Of a DNA stretch of 64,000 bases, positions 22,205 through 34,615 are shown in pieces. The position numbers and the translations under genes are program-made. This stretch comes from Epiperipatus broadwayi (Eukaryota; Onychophora; Udeonychophora; Euonychophora; Peripatidae), in the NCBI GenBank assembly GCA_028023455.1, contig JAQFVV010006271.1, positions 5,849,048 through 5,913,047 of the forward strand, written 5' to 3'. Position 1 is the first letter of the stretch. The number at the start of each line of letters is the position of its first letter. The notes under the pieces were generated by a model. The model was not told the origin of the DNA. It did not search any database and worked only from the letters and a program-made list of their open reading frames with translations.

Positions 22205-24559
22205 GTTTGAATTGGTATATGTTAAAATGTATTCTTATATCTTGTTTATTAGCTATATATTGGTTTTTTTAATTTTTGTAATAAACTCAACATTTTCTAG
22301 TATAACATCATAGACAATACATATAAACTAAGGATTCAGTGTTGTTTTTTCCCCCAACTTTTAAACTAGAAGCAAGATGAATAAACAGGAAGGTTACATC
22401 TATCAGTTAATTTATCAACATTTACATATAAACACTGATTTACTGGACAATTAACAAAACATATACTTCACTACATCCTCTAAAACACCAAGACAGCATG
22501 CTTCTTAGATGTAACATTCAAGAAACTAATCAGTTCCAAATATATAGAATATCTTTGGATCATTTTTTTTAGTCTAACTCTATATGAAAATCATAACAAT
22601 TCACTTTTAAAACTTTATTTGTTAATTGGTTTAAATTGTAACATAATAGTTATATTTTGTAATGTTTTATGAAACATTCGCAAGTCAAAACTTATAAGAG
22701 AGTGTATAATTCTTCTAGATGTTACATGATTAAAAATTTTAAACACATATTTTTTCAATTTATATTATCAATTAAATTTTCAACTTTCTTATATTTTTGA
22801 TTGTTAATAATATATCTTTATGAAAAAATTATTTGAAGTAAAAAAAAGAGACAATTTTCCAAGCCTACCTTTTGCTTTCTATCCAAACATTTTATAATGT
22901 AATTCCAATAGTTTTAAACTTTTCTCAAAAAAATATAATTCAATATAAATAATACATACAGCATGTATACTAGTAAAATATTGTTTAATAATTTAACATA
23001 AAAGTGCTAAATACATCAAGATATAGCCATGAGTCTGACGACTACTTAGTCAAAAGTGTGCTCGGTGCACTACGTTCATGTATTACAGCATTTTTACTTT
23101 AAAGTATAAAGCAAGCTTTCTTAGAATATATGTTGTATGCTTATTCATTTATTTTAAAACTTTACATAAATAGGAAATTTTTATATATAGTTTTTATAAC
23201 ATGAATAATTTAAAATATCATTGTTGGATCTATAATGTATTTGACAACAATCTTTAAGGGCAGCACAAATATTGGATGTAATTTTGTTGTGAATGTGTTT
23301 TTATTCGCTTGTGGAAAGTGTATTGTATTACCATTGCATGAAACATTTTAAAATAAATCCCTACTCCTCATATACATTAATTTGTCCTTTTTTTTACCAA
23401 TTCATTCAGAAGTTATATCTTTGTAGTTGATAAGTTCTTTCCCAATTTAATTTATTTTGGACTGCATTTTTAGATGAAATATTAGGAGTATCTGTAAATA
23501 TTTCCTTATTATAGTTTTATTCTATTATTTTCTTTGTTCTAAAGTAATGTTTTATTGGCAGCTTTCATTAATGTAAGAAATATGGAAATTTATTTCCAAG
23601 TTCATGTTATTTTTATTATTGAAAGTTTAGTTGGTTTGCTATTTACTGAGGTTGATTTTAAAGTTTCACATGAACAATGGTCATTAGACAGTAGTAAATC
23701 TGCATTATTATTGTTCTTACTACTATTTTTTTTCAGATTTCACATGGCTGATCAATGCTTAGTTAGTAAAGTTTGAAGCTTAAATACTGCATTTATTTTT
23801 TCATTTTATTTGTCAAAATTCATGGATGTGGATTTTTTAAAATATCTGGATTGCTGTTGTTTTCTTTACTAATTAATAAAATCAAATAACTTATTTTGTA
23901 TTCTTAAAAACTATAATTTAAATTGTCAAAAATCTCTTATAATAAACCAAAATGGCTGGCTTTTTCTTCTTCTTTCAATATTTTTATGTAATCTAATGTA
24001 AGATTTAGAAATTAATAGATATCAACTGATAATACTTAATAAATTCACATCCAGTGCTATTTTTATTTAAATATCACCAGACTAGAATATAACTTATGAT
24101 TTTGATCACTAAAGAGCGTTTTAGTTTTTTGAGCAGTGCCTTTGAAAATTTTGGATCTAATACATCTTTCCTTTAGCAACCATTTCTTTTACCTTTTTAT
24201 TTTATTTTCAAGCTATAGAACCCAAAAAATCCAGATACATTATTCCAAGATTCAAAACGTTTTACTGAAGAGCTGTATAATGATTTATTATGCACTACCA
24301 TGTGACATCTTTTGATTACCTAAGTTTACACTAGATAACACAATTGTAGTGAGAGTAGAAGGCTTCTAATGAATAACTTAGATCATGTGATATCTTGTTG
24401 ATCATGTGCTAGCTGACTGTCTGCAAAGTATTACTATTAATTTTCTAGTTAATTACATCATGGATTAATTATTATTCACATCATTTAATTAACTTACTAT
24501 GTTTTTTTCAATAATTCATTTTATCTATTGCCTACAATTTTTTTGCCTATATACTTCAG
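22205..24559. other. Intron sequence, no clear feature
   Basis: AT-rich. A short CG-containing block at about 23025-23075 (GAGTCTGACGACTACTTAGT, GTGCTCGGTGCACTACG) stands out, but I could not assign it. No further exon recognised. Confidence 0.5.
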
Positions 24560-24738
24560 CTTATCAAGAAGAAATTTGCATTATTCCATGTTCAATGGAT
24601 TGTGTGATGTCATCATGGAGCAATTGGACAGAATGTAGCAGCAGTTGTGGTCCAGGCATGAGTATGCGGTTTAGAGATCGCCTCATATCACCTTCTTATG
24701 GTGGCAGAGAGTGCCCATCTTTAAATGAACTTGGACAG
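24560..24738 (+). CDS. THSD7A/B-like protein, exon with a complete-looking TSP1 start
   Basis: Acceptor TATACTTCAG ends at 24559; donor CAG|GTATAT starts at 24739. The first two bases complete the codon left open by the exon ending 17252 (giving alanine), and the exon ends in phase 0. It encodes YQEEICIIPCSMDC, the tryptophan motif WSNW, CSSSCGPG and YGGRECPSLNELGQ. WSNW fits a C-mannosylation WxxW site and CSSSCG fits the CxxSCG O-fucosylation motif, both typical of TSP1 repeats. Vertebrate THSD7A has the same order (EEACIIPC, WSNW, NGGRPCP) directly after the segment encoded by the previous exon. Confidence 0.92.
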
Positions 24739-24815
24739 GTATATCTATCAATATTTAATTCAAAAAATTTTTATTTTTTAATTTTTAATTAAAATTTATT
24801 TGTGTATTTATATAG

Positions 24816-24940
24816 GAAACTGAAGTTAAACCATGTTATCATAGTTGTCAAGAATTTAAGTGGATTCCTGATACTTGGGGGCGCTGCAAAAGTATCATTA
24901 AAGCTAAATGTGGTCCAGGCATTAAACTAAGAAAAGTGAG
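24816..24940 (+). CDS. THSD7A/B-like protein, short exon after a 77-bp intron
   Basis: Acceptor TTATATAG ends at 24815; donor GTGAG|GTAATA starts at 24941. It starts in phase 0, continuing the previous exon, and ends after two bases of an arginine codon. It encodes VKPCYHSCQEFKWIP, W.RC, KCGPGIKLRKV, the usual W...C...CG.G...R pattern of the low-identity TSP1 class that alternates with WxxW repeats in THSD7. The 77-bp intron (24739-24815) is the only short one here; all others exceed 7 kb. Confidence 0.9.
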
Positions 24941-27735
24941 GTAATAATCTCTAGTTGTTATATTATTATTAAAACTGAAAACTCCATCGAGTAAAAAGAT
25001 AAATAATGCTGTTTATAATAAATACTCGTTTGTATATATATATCATTTTAGATTACTAACTGAGAAATTTCTAAATTTGTTCCATAAATCTTTAATTAAA
25101 CAATCTTTTTTGGGGAGAAGGATGGATTTAAAAAGATTTGAAAAATACATATTTCTTAAACGTTTTTTTTTTCCTAAGTCAAAAAAAGTTCTATCAAATG
25201 GCAGATTGTAAGAACTTTGTGTATTACTAATTAAGTTAAACAGAAATATATTAAGTAAACTTTGTTGTCAGAAAGAATAATTTGCATGAAGATATTTTCA
25301 TGATGTGCAGAACAAAACTGTAGACTTTTACCTTAATAACTTTCACTGTGGATGATATATCAAAACGATGGCACATTTTTTTAATCATTAATATTTTTAA
25401 TTTCAAAAATGAAATATGTTTATGTCTATGCTATATTTACAGTTCAAAAGATGATACTTACCATTAGAGACCCCCATAATGTTGTCTTCAAAATACATAG
25501 GTAAAGAGTTTTATTTTTACAGATGTATTTTTTACATTGAATCTTTGTCCAGTAACTATCAAAAAAATGTGAGAAAGGCATAAAAAATTCAATCTACTTG
25601 ATCACAAAAATTATCATAAAATTTTTATTTTTTATCTTAGAAAAAGAAAGACTTTTCTAGAAACTAGAGACAAAGATGAAAATGAAGGTTTAAAAAGCAT
25701 GTGTGTAGCCTGCATAGATTTCTGTTAATCTTAACCTGAACCCAGATGTTTATAATTTGAAAATCATTGTCCACATTATGCTGGTGTAAACATGAATTAG
25801 TTAAAATAAACATCATTAACATTTTAAAATGTATTCTTTAACAATCACATTGAAATGAACAATATACCACTAATAATGGGGATATTCAGCAAAATCCTTT
25901 ATCTCAAAAGTAAAAAGAATCTAGTCTGTAGCAAGATAATAATATAATCAGATTAACAAAACCATAAAGAGGATTACAAAGAAGGATTAAACCATCTAGG
26001 GCACTGACAGAAGGACCTATTTCTTTAGAGTTACCTTCATTTCAATATTCATGAATCTTTTAAAGACCATGTTCATTTACCATGCATGTATTATCATTAA
26101 TCATGCCAGCAATATCTAAAGAACAGAGGGGAAAAAACATTTGAAACATTAGGTTATACTGTAATTTGTGTGCCATTATTGACAGTAGAATGTATTTAAA
26201 AAGTTTAAATTAAATTTGAATTTTTCTAAACACATTTAATAATTACTATTAATTAGATGGAAGAAATAGTTAAAGATATAATTATTATGATATTCAAAGC
26301 ATATATAATTTGGGAATATAGCATTAACCCAAGAAACACTATTAGCAATTGAATTACCCCCAAAACCAAATATTACCATTAGAATGTGACTTTATTTATG
26401 TTATTAATTTTCATAACTCTTTAATATCTGCTAAGATTATGTGTATTTTGTATATATAATTATTTAATATTTTATTAATAAAGATTTAGAAATATAACTT
26501 ATTGTCTTTGTATTATTCTCAAATGCAGTATCTTGTGAGTTTGGTCAGACAGTTTTTTCATGCATTCTGCAGTCCTTTGCTCTACTTTTAATCAACTGAT
26601 GCCTGTATAAACAATATGAGATGAGAAAGGAATTGTTATGTACTCATTAGTGATTATTATGAATATCATTCTTGATTTGTATATAAAAAATGTAGAAACA
26701 ATTGTTTGAGATAAGTTAGACATGCTATGAAAAATTTTACTGTTATAGCAATGAGTCTAATGCATGGTTAAACAGATGAGAAGTCAAATAATAACTTAAA
26801 TCTGGTATTAAATCATTGTATGCAAATTTTGGCTTGCAAATAAACAAAAAAAAAATATTTGTATTTCGAAAAAAACTTCTGTTTAAATTTTGAATTCTAT
26901 TACGTTTTGTTTTTTAACATTTTTATAAGATAGCCAATCATAAAAAAAATATCTTTTTTGCATATGTATCTCTTATAAGGTTTATAAAAATACTAGACAT
27001 ACTAAGCTTATAAAGGCTATGGTTTTTTTGTTTTTAGTTGATTGCTTTAACAATTTTTTTTTGCTTTACAAAATTACTTGCTTTGAATAAATTGTTCATA
27101 ATCAAATTAAACCTTTATATTAAAATCAAAAAAATTTAATGTACCTCTTATATTTTATATGTGAATTTGACAGCATTCTGGTAAACTATTAATAGTGGAA
27201 TTATTTCCTTCACATAAAATATTACTCATAATGCAGACAAACATAATAGTTTTTTTAATTGATTGTGAATTTGATACATGACATTCTTATAAACAACATA
27301 TTCACCAATCAGACTAAAGAGAAATAGGGGTTTTACATACAAGATAGCTAATTAAATATTCCAAGGGGAAGGTATTTGTGCATGTGCATATGTGTTGATC
27401 TTAATAAAGAATATCATTTTTATTAATTATATCTGTTCATTATTTCAAGTAAAATCTTCCCACAAAAGTAAACCTTTTTTCATTTTTATAAATTGTTATT
27501 TATGTCCTGTGTGGTTTAGTGTAATGGTGGAGTATCAGATCCTAGAATATATGACCTTTGGATTGATTCTACTTCCAGCTCCCTAACTTCTTATGCATTT
27601 CTGACCAATAAGGTCATTTCATTATTTGTTATAGATTGTATATGCATAGATGAAAACAATATTTTATAGAATTACACTTCAATTTAGATTATTTTTCAGT
27701 AATTAGCTATTATCTACCATTTAAAAGATATTTTT
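24941..27735. other. Intron sequence, no clear feature
   Basis: AT-rich; no element, exon or RNA gene recognised over about 2.8 kb. Confidence 0.5.
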
Positions 27736-28371
27736 CATCACATGATCACATTTCCTATACTAGCACATTAATTGTTGATAAACAGAGCAAAACTCTCCAT
27801 ATAGTATTGCCACCAGTGCTAAACAGAGTAATCAATGGATGCCAGAAGGCTTGTGCTTAAAATCCCTATCTAATGCCTACTCATCCAATATCCCCAGACT
27901 AGTTTCTGGCTTGTGGCCTTCATCAATGTGGAGCTTTGGATCTGAGAGCACTGCATCTAGATCTTAGGATCTAATGCAACCCTCTAGCAACCACCTTTAT
28001 CTCTACTTAACTACAAAACTATGAGAATGAAATTGAAAACACAAAAAAATATTTTCAATCTAAGCTCAATAGCTTATATAGTCATATGGGTCTGAAATCA
28101 GTTCAGAACCCATACATTTTGGGGTCTTTGGCTCTTTTACAACCATAGCCACCACTATCCTATTAGGCAGGATTGATATTAAACCATTAAGCATCACATG
28201 ATCACATTTCCTATACTAGCACATTAATTGTTGATAAACAGAGCAAAACTCTCAATACAGTATTGCCACCTGTGCTAAACAGAGTAATCAATGGATGCCA
28301 GAAGGCTTGTGCATAAAATCCCTATCTAATGCCTACTCATCCAATATCCCCAGACTAGTTTCTGGCTTGTG
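27736..28371. repeat. Two direct copies of the family A arm, 456 bp apart
   Basis: Segments 27736-27915 and 28192-28371 are both 180 bases and differ at only about four positions (both start CATCACATGATCACATTTCC and end TTTCTGGCTTGTG). Between them lie about 276 bases with family A/B-like pieces (GGATCTGAGAGCACTGCATC, GAACCCATACATTTTGGGG). The second copy retains the outer end AAACCATTAAG. This is a head-to-tail arrangement rather than the usual inverted arms. The near identity, against the decay of everything around, suggests a recent duplication or a tandemly arranged retroelement. Confidence 0.75.
27889..27936 (-). ncRNA. Hammerhead-ribozyme-like block, family A (minus strand)
   Basis: Reading the minus strand: AGCTCCACA, TTGATGA (canonical CTGATGA with C to T), AGGCCACAAGCCA as stem II region (GGC/GCC pairs, A-A at the closing position), GAAAC, TAGTC, TGGGGAT. 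Stem I pairs over five of six positions. ACTAGT is a palindrome and GTC is the cleavage triplet. Same architecture as 16614-16658, with a different mutated core base in each copy. Confidence 0.42.
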
Positions 28372-30169
28372 CACTTCGGTTATAGTTGAAATTTTTGTTT
28401 AACTTTCTGCTAGGTAGAATTGCTATCTAAACTTTCTTCAACAACTAATTTAAATGAAACCATGATCCCATGTGTCTTATGTAATAATCATCTAAAAGAT
28501 ATGCTACTTATCTTTCAAACCCGTCCATGTTTTTCAAGCAGTTGCTCAAGAAAAGTATTAAATTCTTCCTTCAATGCTACTGTAATTATTTATAGTCTTA
28601 GAATCATCTGGTTTGCTCTCTTTTTTCATCATGTAAAAAAAGTACAATACCCCCCCCCCCCAATTATAAAGAGTAGTTTATTATATACTTAAATGTTGTA
28701 AAATTCTTATTTAGAAAAAACTTTGTAAAGTATATTTTTACGAATAGTACATAATGTCAACATTAATTTTCATTGTTATTATTATCCAAAGCAAGCTTAT
28801 CTTTCATTGCAGTTATATATAAAGTATATAAATTAGAAATAAAGTATATATATCCGCATAAGAAGTACTTTTTTTAAATTTATATCATTCTTCATCTTCT
28901 TTGAAACACCGATTGTATTACCTGTGCTTTTGTATTTAGAGTGTCAAATGTTACATAATTTAAATTTATTCTTTTGTAAATATTGCATTTGTGTAAAATT
29001 TGCTGTTTATAAGGTTCACTACATTTATAAAAAAATATTTTTCATATTTAGCTTTATAAAGAGTAGTTCATAGTTGCGGATATATTCTTTCCTACTATGT
29101 ATTTTAAGTTATTGACGTTTAAATTATTCTTTTTAACACATGAGATTAAGCGCAATGATTTTTTTTATTTCTCTACCTGTTTTTATTATTAAATGACATT
29201 GCTATTCAGATTATATATATTAGCATTTTTCTATTTTTGTTTTAATTTCTTCTATTTCTTTTGTCGTTTTGTTACAATTTATCACAGTCATGTAAAACTA
29301 TCTAATATATTGAAAACTTTATACGTAGGAAAAAAGTCTTTATTAATAGGTGTGGAAATGAATCTATCAACGCGTTTGTTCTATGCTTGGTTTTTAAGTT
29401 AATCTTAAGTATTAAGATATTGCTGAGATTACGGTACATTTATTCTAAGCGGTTTTTTTATTATTTGAGATTATTAAATTCAGAACTTGAAAACTATGCT
29501 AAGTAGCGAGTTAGTCTTTTTCCTTTGTTTGCAGACTTCGTATTTTTTCTCATTTCGTTAAAAGTTTCAAATGAAATATAAAACTTTGTTTTTCTTGAAA
29601 ACCTTTTAAATTTATTTTTAGATCTTGTTGCTTAATTCCTTTGTCCCTGTACGTACATATATTTAAAAATAGTTTTTTAGAAAACAAATGTAACTCAGTC
29701 GTTTTCTAGAGACTTTTTCTTGTAATTTAATCTATTAGAAAGTTTTTATTATCTATACAAATGAAACTATTAAAATGTATTTTTTTTACCCTTTGTTTTG
29801 TTGCCATTAGTTGTTTATAAGCATATTAATTGCCCTAATCTGAAACTTTTGAATCCTATGACGGGGCTGAATGTCTGTGTTTATTTACATTCTTTATAGT
29901 AAGTAAAAAAAAATCGAATTTTTATTTCAAAAAGTGAGGAAGAGAGGCAAAAAACTTTCTGCAGCAAAACATTAATTGAATCTTCTAAACAATAATGTCT
30001 TACATTGACTAGAAGTATGTAGATGCAAGTATATATCACATCTAACGTCTCATAGGTATGTCTATTTCAAGAAATAATAATAATTATAAAATTATCATAG
30101 ATTAGTTTTGCAATGGCTATATAAACCAATCCTTTAAAAGACAAATACATCTACATATGAAATTCAGTG
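28372..30169. other. Intron sequence, no clear feature
   Basis: AT-rich. A 90-codon open frame at 28420-28692 has several cysteines but no TSP1 spacing. A C12-13 run lies near 28651-28662. Nothing else is recognised. Confidence 0.5.
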
Positions 30170-30325
30170 TTTGTGGAACATGAAAATAAGGCTGGACACT
30201 TATGTCAACCAGTAGAGGCAAAATTAGTGTGTACGGAGAAGAATGACGTAAAGCGTAAGGTTAAAGAAGCTTGTTTTATAGCTGGTAATCCTAATACTAT
30301 TAATAGAAAGGATTCTTGTTTTTAA
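30170..30325 (+). pseudogene. Penelope-like element, C-terminal endonuclease fragment
   Basis: A 51-codon frame ending in TAA (30323-30325) reads FVEHENKAGH, KNDVKRKVKEACFIAG and NTINRKDSCF. The E/H...GH, KRK.KEA.FI and INR order matches the C-terminal end of the GIY-YIG endonuclease region of Penelope-like retroelements. No reverse transcriptase part is visible upstream, so the copy is 5'-truncated. The frame has stayed open despite truncation. The block CCCCGAAAGCGCTCAGC 180 bases downstream may belong to the same element's tail. Confidence 0.6.
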
Positions 30326-30454
30326 TATTTCTAAAATATGGACTTTATAATATTTATTTATTTATATTGTATTTTATTTATTTATTTAGAGTTAGTTTAC
30401 ATCTTATTTGAGATACGCATTTTGCTTGTGAATAAGTGTTTATAATTTGTATTT

Positions 30455-30560
30455 GTTTTGTATTGAGCTATGATTATGGACGCTTAAGTCCCCCGAAAGC
30501 GCTCAGCTTTATTGTTATAATGTTATATTTAAAGCTTCAGCAACTGTGTTTTATCACAGT
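30455..30560 (+). repeat. Probable Penelope-like 3' tail motif
   Basis: CTATGATTATGGACGCTTAA and CCCCGAAAGCGCTCAGC, followed by TTTATTGTTATAATG. A diverged second copy is at about 34888-34990 (CTATGATTATGAGGG, TTGAAAGCGCTTAGCC), and part is inverted at about 18085-18130. Assignment to a Penelope-like element is by proximity to the fragment ending at 30325. Confidence 0.45.
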
Positions 30561-30649
30561 TAATTTTTTAATATATGAAACTTAGTATTCCATTAATTAG
30601 GTTATGTAATATTTTGTGTTTTTTAAAAATCTATAATAAACTTTTCCAT

Positions 30650-30726
30650 GTTGACCAGGAAGTGAACTCGCGAACCCGGGACAACTGATTTTAAGGCAGC
30701 TGTGCTGACCACTCAGCCACCAACGC
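30650..30726 (-). repeat. tRNA-like short repeat (copy a)
   Basis: On the minus strand: GCGTTGGTGGCTGAGTGGTC (A-box-like), an anticodon-like stem-loop with CTTAAAA, and CCCGGGTTCGC (B-box-like) with a small insertion before the 3' acceptor-like end. Flanked by TATATAGTC/TTGAC. One of six related loci in this window, all bounded by GC(A/G)TTGG and CC.AT.A(A/T)GC-type ends. Confidence 0.6.
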
Positions 30727-30779
30727 TTGACTATATAAACTTGTTTGTCTAAAAGACTTCAATATTGTACTTTTTAGAT

Positions 30780-31049
30780 TATTAATACTTTGAATCTGCA
30801 TTTCCCTTGACAACCATTGGCTTGTATTTCATGTATTCAAAATAACAAATATCTAATTTTAGAATAATAAACTCTACACACAATACCACATATAGCAATA
30901 TGAAGGATATATTGATTGGTATTATGATCTTGTCATAATATTTTTAGAGTTTTATGGTGCATCCTTAGATGGGATTTTTCTAATATTTCTATGTCCACTT
31001 CTCATTACATATTATAAATTGGATAAAATAATAGCTTTATATGTAATTA
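30780..31049. other. Intron sequence, no feature
   Basis: AT-rich; nothing recognised. Confidence 0.45.
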
Positions 31050-31990
31050 ATTTAGTTGCAATAGTTTTATCACTATGAGACATGAATAATCAAATTACTT
31101 CGTTGCTTAAGAGCTCATAAAAGAACATTAGTAGCACCATAACTGAAATCAAGCTAAGAATCACTCCAGAATCTACTTTTCTACTATTGCACTAAATGAT
31201 GCATAGTATCACTGTGATGAAATATCTTATCTTTTACCTTCTTACATACAATTGGAGTCTGTCTCATATTTCAATATTTAAGTCAGCTTTTCTATTTCAA
31301 ATTCACCACAAGATTTGAATTAGCTGACATAGTCAAGATGATAATTATTCAAAAATAAAATGTTGGCTATGAAGTATTTTGGTTTTGGATCAAAAATTAT
31401 GAAATTAAAATTTTGATGTGTTGCATCTAAAAGATTAAATATATTCAGAGAATTGTTTTTTGAGTTGATAAACAAAACCCAATCATCATCACATTTAATA
31501 CAAATAGATAAAAAGAAGTTCTTATTTTGATTTTAATTATTTCAAATTCTGTTATGGCTCAACTTATCTTCAAGAAATGGACTTGTTCAAATTATAATGT
31601 TATATTGTTCAGGTTCAACATTCATCATCACAGACTAATGAATATATGTATAGATAAAATATAACCAATGAGAGAATTAGGCCAATAGATAAGAATGTTC
31701 AGTGAATCCATCTGCATTAAGAAAGGGATCTTGCTAAAATTGTCAGATCATTTGGAAGTAGAATTAGGCAACAACAAATATTATACAGGTTGTCTGTTTT
31801 TCATGGCAGAAACAGTGAGATGTGTTCACACTTTGATTTGAAGTTGCTAGATAATAAACTGAACACAAGGCAAGCTTCAATTGTACAATTGGAAGAGTTA
31901 GGGAATCTTAGAGGACATCCTGTGTCTCTTGCTTCAATAGTTGTGTGATAACTAGACATTATATCTAGACAATGGTATCAAACAAATAGT
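31050..31990 (+). repeat. Old dispersed repeat, copy 1 (unclassified)
   Basis: Collinear similarity with 48450-49110: GATAAAATATAACCAATGAG / GATAAGATATATTCAATAGC, GCCAATAG in both, GTTCAGTGAATCCATCTGCA / GCTGAATAAATCCAATTGCT, TTGCTAGATAATAAACTGAA / CTACTAGATCATAAAACAAA. Both are in the same orientation. No open frame persists in both, so I cannot class it. Confidence 0.5.
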
Positions 31991-33328
31991 ATGCCAGATG
32001 TTTTTGCAAATATATATTTTATATATATTTTAATTAAATACTTAATCATGTTGTGTGGATCTGTGATTATTATGATATCTTATACATTAAATAAATTCAA
32101 AATCTGACTATAAAACCTGTATTACGTCTCAATATTTGCTGCACAAAATTATATAAAACATGAAAAATGAAAATGCTGTAATTATACATCTTCAAATATT
32201 CCATATGTAGTAATAATACATTACTTTATTTTGTAAAATGTGTATAGTAAAACAACTTTAGTTGACAGTCAACTAATTCCAAACAGCATCACCAAATTGT
32301 TTGATTAATTGAGATTAATGCCTTGACCATATCAGTGCAAGCAATATTGCTCTCAATATATTTTTATATTTGACTGATAACAAAAATTTTATTTTTTAAA
32401 AAAACTACATTGAGTATTTAGTAATCATTCATTTAAAACTAGAAACAACAAAATCTTTGAAAATATCTTTGCTGTAGTGATATTCTATGATCATTATTGC
32501 AATCCTATCTATTTCATTTGTTTGGTAAATTGAAACAACGTCAGTAGATTTAAAGTTAGGATGTAATAATTTAAGAGTTAATAATCATTTTGATGTTAAC
32601 ATATCCACATTTTACAACTTCTCTAGATATCTCATTAGAATTTGCAACCTATTTCAATTTAATATTACCAATAATTCATTAATTTAAATATTTTATGGAT
32701 ATGTAACATGGATATATTATTAAAAATAATCATCTCAATTTCTATATTATTATTGAAAATATCAAAATGCACTCTCTCCATCTATTCAAAATATCATTGT
32801 CATTATATAAGAGAGCAGTTTTGATGGGTTTAATAGGATAATGATCTCATTTTTTAATTCTCATGTTACTTTCAATGTATCAATGAAAAAGGCTAAAATG
32901 ATTGTCATCAGTGATTATGCATATCTTTTTTTTGCAATTTTAATTCATCTTCTTGAAATTGATTCCAGTAATGCATTCAAACATGTTTGTTCCATGAAAT
33001 ACTTTACAAGATAGACATAGTCTTTATGTACGAATATGGATCATTGTTATTAGCACTACAACACTGAAGTTGTGAATCTTTTCCCCTATTGTCTTGATAA
33101 TATGTTTGGTTCAATGGTTGCAAATCAAGACATTGGTAACAAAACTTTTCTTTTTTAAAAAACGAGTCACCAAGTTTTCGTTAAAGAATAATCAAACTGC
33201 TGTGATATAATCTTAATTGAAATGATATAAATAAATTATTTAGTAATATCTAATATTGATTTTTCATTAACAACATGTTTTTTGTGTTTAATAAGATCTA
33301 CACAGATATGTTCTCTCTTTTTTTAAAG
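31991..33328. other. Intron sequence, no clear feature
   Basis: AT-rich; ends in the pyrimidine-rich tract and AG acceptor of the exon at 33329. Confidence 0.5.
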
Positions 33329-33482
33329 ATGTGTTCGTGTGATGAAATATTCTTCCCCTACAGAAGTGTCTTCTAATTTTTGTGATGAGTTTTTCCAACC
33401 TGCTAACATAAGTGATTGTATGATATTTTGCCCAGGTGAATGTGTGACAAGTCCTTGGTCTTCATGGTCAGATTGCAAACAA
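33329..33482 (+). CDS. THSD7A/B-like protein, exon with WxxW repeat start
   Basis: Acceptor TTTTTTTAAAG ends at 33328; donor CAA|GTAAGT starts at 33483. Its first base completes the arginine codon left by the exon ending at 24940, giving KVR-CV, the same join as KVRC in vertebrate THSD7A. It encodes MKYSSPTEVSSNFCDEF, ISDCMIFCPGECV, then WSSWSDCKQ. WSSW is the tryptophan ladder of the next TSP1 repeat. Ends in phase 0. The intron before it is 8.4 kb and carries most of the foldback and Penelope-like debris described above. Confidence 0.9.
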
Positions 33483-34379
33483 GTAAGTCGGTGACATTAT
33501 ATAACTCAGTGGGAGGTAGTTCTTTCCATTTTATATACACATTCATATATATATATATATATATTGTATTTTTTTTAGTAAATTCATAGTTTTCAATTAT
33601 TGTTGAGTCCTTATAGTCTATTTGGCATAAAAAATTTTTTTTTACCAAAAGTTACTTCCTTAAAAAAGAATGAAATCCTACTTAATGAAATAAAAAGGTT
33701 GAGATTAATGTTAGTCATACTATATTATTATCAAAGGCATATTATATACTTTAAAATAAGATGGAAGTTATTTGCAAAATATCTGTTAAATATGTATATG
33801 TACACATGAAAACATTTAAGCCAAACAAACGAAATATGTTTATAAATTTGAGCTTTTATACATGCTAAGCATTCTTACTATGAATAAAAACGAAAATTTA
33901 TAAACATATGCCTTTTTTGGTTTAAATTTCCTATCATTTACATATTAAACATTATAATTGTACAGAAAAAAGATAACAATTCTAATTATTGAAGTGTACA
34001 AAATATCTACATATTTCACAGTGAGTGCAAAACTATGAATAATCAGAAGCTAGATAAAGAGAGTATGATTATAGTATGTTATATGGCATACAAGTATGAA
34101 GTGAACTTATAAACAATTTAGTTGCTATGGTCCATTAGATTTGTAAATTTATAAAAAAAATATATGATTGTATAAGCATTTATATAGTGATGAAAGATTT
34201 GGAACATCAAAACATATACCCATGGTATTATCAAATTCCAAAAAATATATTTCAGGATGTAAAAGCAGTGATTAGCATTCTAGATGATATTAATACTGAT
34301 ATGGATGAATGACAATGATTTCATCTTTCCAAAACTTTTTACATCTATTTTATAAGAAGTATTGTTATATATTAAAATG
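33483..34379. other. Intron sequence, no clear feature
   Basis: AT-rich, with an (AT)n tract near 33545-33565. Confidence 0.5.
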
Positions 34380-34615
34380 GAGAGAAAAGGGAATGAAATA
34401 AATAAAGATTACTTATGACATTTAAATTTTGAGAATGTATTTTTACAAATAATATGTCAGAGCTACAGATAAAAAATATTGCAACAGTTATGAGATGAAG
34501 CAAGGATGTAAAATTAAAGATAAATGTTAAAGCAACTAACTTAATTTTCAATAGCTTAAGAACTAAAAAATAAAGATTGATTATGAAATTGAGAAGTTAA
34601 CAACAAAATATATTT
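34380..34615 (+). pseudogene. Decayed RTE-type retrotransposon fragment
   Basis: Weak but ordered nucleotide similarity to the RTE copy at 57085-57290: GATTACTTATGACATTTAAATTTTG, TATTTTTACAAATAATATGT, CAGAGCTACAG, AAATTAAAGATAAATGTTAA and AAAGATTGATTATGAAATTG. This is the region around the FADD motif of the reverse transcriptase. Many stops; only about 230 bases remain. Confidence 0.6.

Noticed and set aside
23025-23075. Possible tRNA-like or SINE block with CG dinucleotides
   Set aside because: No consistent A/B box pair or cloverleaf could be drawn.
28420-28692. 90-codon frame with several cysteines as a possible extra exon
   Set aside because: Cysteine spacing does not fit a TSP1 repeat, and the exons on either side join perfectly without it.
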